DNA from: Chloroflexota bacterium
Lineage (GTDB): Bacteria; Chloroflexota; UBA4733
Assembly: GCA_025449435.1 (NCBI GenBank)
Contig: JANWJO010000048.1
Coordinates: 1-8,785, forward strand
Length of the DNA: 8,785 bases
Reading direction: 5' to 3'
Below are positions 6,522 to 8,785 of this stretch, in pieces (positions within the stretch are counted from its first letter, which is position 1; every line of letters starts with the position of its first letter). The position numbers and the translations under genes were made by a program. Below the pieces are notes generated by a model, which saw only the letters and a program-made list of their open reading frames with translations, searched no databases and was not told the origin of the DNA.

Positions 6522-7160
6522 TCAGGAGCCTCCGTGCGCGCGATCCTGGGCAAGGTGATGGCGTATCACCGCTAAGGCCGGCTCGACACGGTCGCTGGGC
6601 TCTGGAGCAGTATCCCAGGCAGCGATAGCCTGCTCCGTCCGATCGGCCCAGTCGCGCAGCATGATGGCGTGGGTCCAGAGGAAGTCGAACACGAGCGCTC
6701 GCACGTGCAGTTGATCTTGAAACGGCGCGGTGCCCTGCAAGTATTCGGAGCCCACCTGACGGCCGGCGCGGAAGATAGCCTCGGCATCCGCTCTCACTTG
6801 CGCTAGCGCCGCGCGTGCCTGGTCGCGCGTGTCCAGATCGGTCAGGAAGATGCGCAGGAGCGGTTCGCACTCTAACGCGGTAGGGCGCGGTGGCGTCGCC
6901 AGCCAGCGTGCAACGGCGTCCGCACCCGTGGCGGTGATGGCGTAGGTGGTGCGGGTGCGTTCCCCCTGTTGCTCTTGCTCCGCGGTCGCGAGGCCGCGAG
7001 CGACGAGTTGCTTCGCTTCGTCGTAGATGCGGCTCTCGGCTCGAGGCCAGAAGAAACGCATGTTGCGCCGCAATTGTTGGGTGATAGCGTAGGTGGGCCA
7101 GTGCGACCGCAGTGACAGCAGTCCCAAGATCGCGTTGCCAGTGGTTGCCGTTCGCGCCAC
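6522..7160 (-). CDS. PadR-family transcriptional regulator
   Basis: A 212-residue DNA-binding repressor-type protein. A winged helix-turn-helix of PadR type spans about residues 7-88, with NAILGLLSL at 9-17, the hallmark RFFWPRAESRIYDEAKQLV (35-53) and TTYAITATGADAV in the wing (71-83). A C-terminal helical dimerisation domain (Vir_act_alpha_C type) spans about 95-180. I chose GTG at 7160 (VARTATTGNAILG), the usual N terminus of this subfamily. Longer starts would run into the divergent gene and add unrelated residues. An AGGAG site lies 11 nt upstream, a slightly long spacing, and is embedded in the palindrome at 7170-7186, so self-repression is likely. The effector is unknown; PadR proteins often sense small aromatic or toxic compounds. 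The divergent small gene at 7205 is the obvious target. Confidence 0.92.
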   Translation of the reverse strand: MARTATTGNAILGLLSLRSHWPTYAITQQLRRNMRFFWPRAESRIYDEAKQLVARGLATAEQEQQGERTRTTYAITATGADAVARWLATPPRPTALECEPLLRIFLTDLDTRDQARAALAQVRADAEAIFRAGRQVGSEYLQGTAPFQDQLHVRALVFDFLWTHAIMLRDWADRTEQAIAAWDTAPEPSDRVEPALAVIRHHLAQDRAHGGS

Positions 7161-7163
7161 GTC

Positions 7164-7190
7164 TTGACTTACTCCTACTAGGAGTATAGC
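7164..7190 (+). promoter_or_regulatory. Possible promoter of the 7205 gene
   Basis: TTGACT (7164-7169) resembles a -35 box (5 of 6) and TATAGC (7185-7190) a -10 box (4 of 6). The spacer is 15 nt, shorter than the usual 17, so this is tentative. The palindrome at 7170-7186 fills the spacer and would block RNA polymerase when bound. The predicted start of transcription would lie very close to the ribosome binding site at 7191-7196. Confidence 0.3.
7170..7186. promoter_or_regulatory. Perfect 17-bp palindrome, candidate PadR operator
   Basis: TACTCCTA (7170-7177) and TAGGAGTA (7179-7186) are perfect mirror arms around a single C at 7178. The palindrome sits in the 44-bp gap between the divergent start codons of padR (7160) and the small gene (7205). 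It covers the padR ribosome binding site (7172-7176) and touches a minus-strand -10-like TATACT (7183-7188) as well as the plus-strand -10-like TATAGC. One bound dimer could therefore shut off both genes. That PadR binds here is inference from position and symmetry. Confidence 0.72.
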
Positions 7191-7204
7191 GAGGAGATGT
7201 TCCG

Positions 7205-7495
7205 ATGGCCATCGCACGGATTTTCGACGGACCCGGCTGGACCACCGAGCAGTACGACGCACTCATGAGTCGCCTCACGGAGCGCATTCCGCTGCAGACC
7301 GGCAAAACTGCGCCTGGTGTGCTGTTTCACTGGATGGCCCCCACGCCCACTGGTGTGCGCGCTGTGGATGTGTATGAGAGCCGCGAGGCCGCCGACCGTC
7401 TTGCCCAGGAGTACATCGTGCCGGTGGCGCTGGAACTGGGCTTGTCGATGCCCACGATCAGCGAGTATGCCGTACATGCCAGCCGTCACGCATAG
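7205..7495 (+). CDS. Small protein, probable dimeric alpha/beta-barrel (ABM-like) fold, unknown function
   Basis: A 96-residue soluble protein with no signal peptide or membrane segment. The pattern is strand (AIARIFDG, 2-9), helix (TTEQYDALMSRLTER, 13-27), strand (GVLFHWMAPTP, 38-48), strand (VRAVDVYES, 51-59), helix (REAADRLAQEYIVPVALELG, 60-79) and a final strand (ISEYAVHAS, 85-93). This is the layout of small dimeric ferredoxin-like proteins such as antibiotic-biosynthesis monooxygenase-like or Dabb-like families. No catalytic residues can be assigned. The ATG start has GAGGAG (7191-7196) 8 nt upstream. It is the only plus-strand gene here and is divergent from padR with the palindrome between, so it is probably the regulated target. 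The fold is inferred from pattern, not from a search. Confidence 0.8.
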   Translation: MAIARIFDGPGWTTEQYDALMSRLTERIPLQTGKTAPGVLFHWMAPTPTGVRAVDVYESREAADRLAQEYIVPVALELGLSMPTISEYAVHASRHA

Positions 7496-7575
7496 GTTGC
7501 GCCGCGCACCCGCATTTCCACTCCACGGTCAGTGGCATCGATGGCCGGCACCAGGTGATTGTGGTGCAGGTAGGT

Positions 7576-7590
7576 CGGGGTAATACCCCG
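7576..7590. repeat. Short GC-rich hairpin downstream of the 7205 gene
   Basis: CGGGG (7576-7580) and CCCCG (7586-7590) form a 5-bp stem with loop TAATA; as DNA the whole 15-mer is a perfect odd palindrome. It lies 80 bp past the stop codon of the plus-strand gene. No T tract follows on either strand, so a terminator role is only possible. The rest of 7496-7747 holds no gene I can support. Confidence 0.35.
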
Positions 7591-7747
7591 TACACGCGGG
7601 CACATTATGGGGTCGGCGGAGTGGTCACGTTTGCCTCGAAGGCATGGTGGATCGGGTCATACGTGGTGGTGGGGGGCGGATTGCCACTTGCCAAGGTGCT
7701 GGCGGTCCAGTGGCCACGACAGTCGGGCGAACAGCACAGGCTCCCCG

Positions 7748-8785
7748 TTACGGTGGGGTACATCCGGCCATGCCACCGCTGCCGCCAGTGGGCAAGGCGG
7801 CCGGGGTTGTGGTCGTTGGCGTGGTAAGTCCTTGTAAGACGGTGACGGTCCCATCTCCGCTATTCGCCACGAACACGCGATGGGTTGTGGCATCGACAGC
7901 AACACCCCACGGCGCTTTCCCGACTGGCGAAGATGTCACTTCGCTTGCGGTCGTCTCGTTGACGGCTGAGACAGTGTTACTCTCGGGAGGTTCACTATGA
8001 ATGCCGATATCTGTCACGTAAATGGTGTCAGTGGTGGAATCAATAGCCACTCCCCAGGGAAATCCGGTGAGCGGTGCAGTGCGAAAGACGGTACCAAATT
8101 CCAGGCCAGTGCCAACGGGCAAAATAGCGAGCCTCTTTTCATTGACCGGCGCAATGACCAGATTGTGCGTGCGAGGGTCGACAGCAAGCTGACCGTAATA
8201 CGGGACGCCAGCGCTCGAGCCGGTGACTGCAATGAGTTGAAAGTCAACATCACTGAGCGCGGTGACAAAAGAGGGGTTCGCTCGATCGGACGTTGAGAAG
8301 AACAAGGTGTGGTTTGTTGAGTCGATGGCCGTGCCATCCACGCCCCCCGTCGGCATATCGGCAACACGCTGCATGATGGTCAACTGTGGCGCCTGCCCGC
8401 TTCCGGCAAGGCGGATGACTTCCAGCAGATTCCGCGACGGTGCTGGATTCTCCACGACGTAGACCGTGTGTGTATTGAGGTCGAGGGCGATGTCTACCGG
8501 TGCGCCTGATAATGGTACCGATGCAGCAATGGCACCGTCACGTTCGCGAAGCACGGTAAGCATTGGATGTTCTGGCACATCCTGAGCTATAAGGGCAACC
8601 TGAAGTTCGGGATCGACCGCAAGGGCAGCAGGCTGCGCCAATTGAAGACTAGTTTGAACGTGCAGCGTTTCCCCATCGAGCACGGTAACGACACCGTCCG
8701 GAGCACTAGCAACGAAAGCTAAATGTGACAGCGAATCGTTGACCACAGCTTTTGGTGCGGAACCAACCTTAATAGTCGCAAGGAA
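7748..8785 (-). CDS. YncE/YVTN-like seven-repeat beta-propeller protein, 5' end cut by right edge
   Basis: At least 345 residues, open through the right edge of the window. The frame reads FLATIKVGSAPKAVVNDS into the propeller, so the GTG at 8746 is unlikely to be the true start. Seven repeats of the type xPxGVAVDxxTHxVYVxNxxxxTVxVL are visible, with clearest copies FPWGVAIDSTTDTIYVTD (from about 8040 downward) and APWGVAVDATTHRVFVANSGDGTVTVL (7830-7910). This fits one seven-blade propeller of the YncE class. The tail is Thr/Pro/Gly-rich (TTPTTTTPAALPTGG) and ends with a lone Cys three residues from the end. Such proteins are usually secreted or surface-located; a signal peptide would be beyond the window. 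Ligand and function are unknown. The gene is convergent with the small gene at 7205, 252 bp apart. Confidence 0.85.
   Translation of the reverse strand, partial: FLATIKVGSAPKAVVNDSLSHLAFVASAPDGVVTVLDGETLHVQTSLQLAQPAALAVDPELQVALIAQDVPEHPMLTVLRERDGAIAASVPLSGAPVDIALDLNTHTVYVVENPAPSRNLLEVIRLAGSGQAPQLTIMQRVADMPTGGVDGTAIDSTNHTLFFSTSDRANPSFVTALSDVDFQLIAVTGSSAGVPYYGQLAVDPRTHNLVIAPVNEKRLAILPVGTGLEFGTVFRTAPLTGFPWGVAIDSTTDTIYVTDIGIHSEPPESNTVSAVNETTASEVTSSPVGKAPWGVAVDATTHRVFVANSGDGTVTVLQGLTTPTTTTPAALPTGGSGGMAGCTPP

Noticed and set aside
5820..6575. Frames on both strands encoding a shared EPDTSVSG peptide (5820-6359 minus, 6384-6575 plus)
   Set aside because: The shared peptide comes from translation of the two inverted arms in outward directions. 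It reflects the repeat, not related genes.
4639..7305. An 888-codon minus-strand open frame containing murA at its end
   Set aside because: Only the last 421 codons resemble MurA. The upstream part crosses the inverted repeats and overlaps padR in another frame. The GTG at 5904 with GAGGAG gives the normal family length.
7555..7837. Three overlapping plus-strand frames after the small gene
   Set aside because: They overlap each other and the 3' end of the YncE-like gene, lack ribosome binding sites and show no recognisable family.

Overview
This 8.8 kb, GC-rich window is bacterial and most resembles a Chloroflexota (Chloroflexi) chromosome. The main reasons are a TIGR03663/Agl23-type membrane protein fused to NHL repeats, a thioredoxin-type ArsC coupled to an aquaporin of the style seen in that phylum, a PadR regulator with an RFFWPRAESRIY-type motif, and a YncE-like propeller. 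The assignment is inferred from gene types, not from a database search. All confident genes lie on the minus strand except one small plus-strand gene at 7205-7495.

Layout. (1) 1-1822, minus: arsC (1385-1822), a GTGA-overlapping aquaporin gene (663-1388), then the 5' part of a soluble transhydrogenase gene (sthA, running off the left edge). ArsC and the aquaporin fit an arsenic detoxification pair: ArsC would reduce arsenate to arsenite and the channel would let arsenite leave the cell. (2) 1933-4563, minus: an 876-residue polytopic membrane protein of the Agl23/GT-C type with a six-blade NHL propeller at its C terminus. (3) 4639-5904, minus: murA, the first committed enzyme of peptidoglycan precursor synthesis, with a GTG start fixed by a strong ribosome binding site. 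(4) 5905-6521: about 600 bp without a supportable gene, but rich in hairpins. Its core is a 346-bp element made of two 57-bp inverted arms, each holding two hairpins (REP/BIME-like). (5) 6522-7495: a padR regulator gene (minus) divergent from a small probable alpha/beta-barrel protein gene (plus). A perfect 17-bp palindrome sits in the 44-bp gap between the start codons and is the obvious candidate operator. (6) 7496-7747: no convincing gene. (7) 7748-8785, minus: a seven-repeat YncE/YVTN-like beta-propeller protein running off the right edge.

I see no tRNA, rRNA, CRISPR array, transposase, prophage or defence genes. The items most worth a second look are the metalloid-type channel next to ArsC, the PadR/small-protein switch, the paired inverted repeats and the membrane-NHL fusion. 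None of these alone proves a new system.
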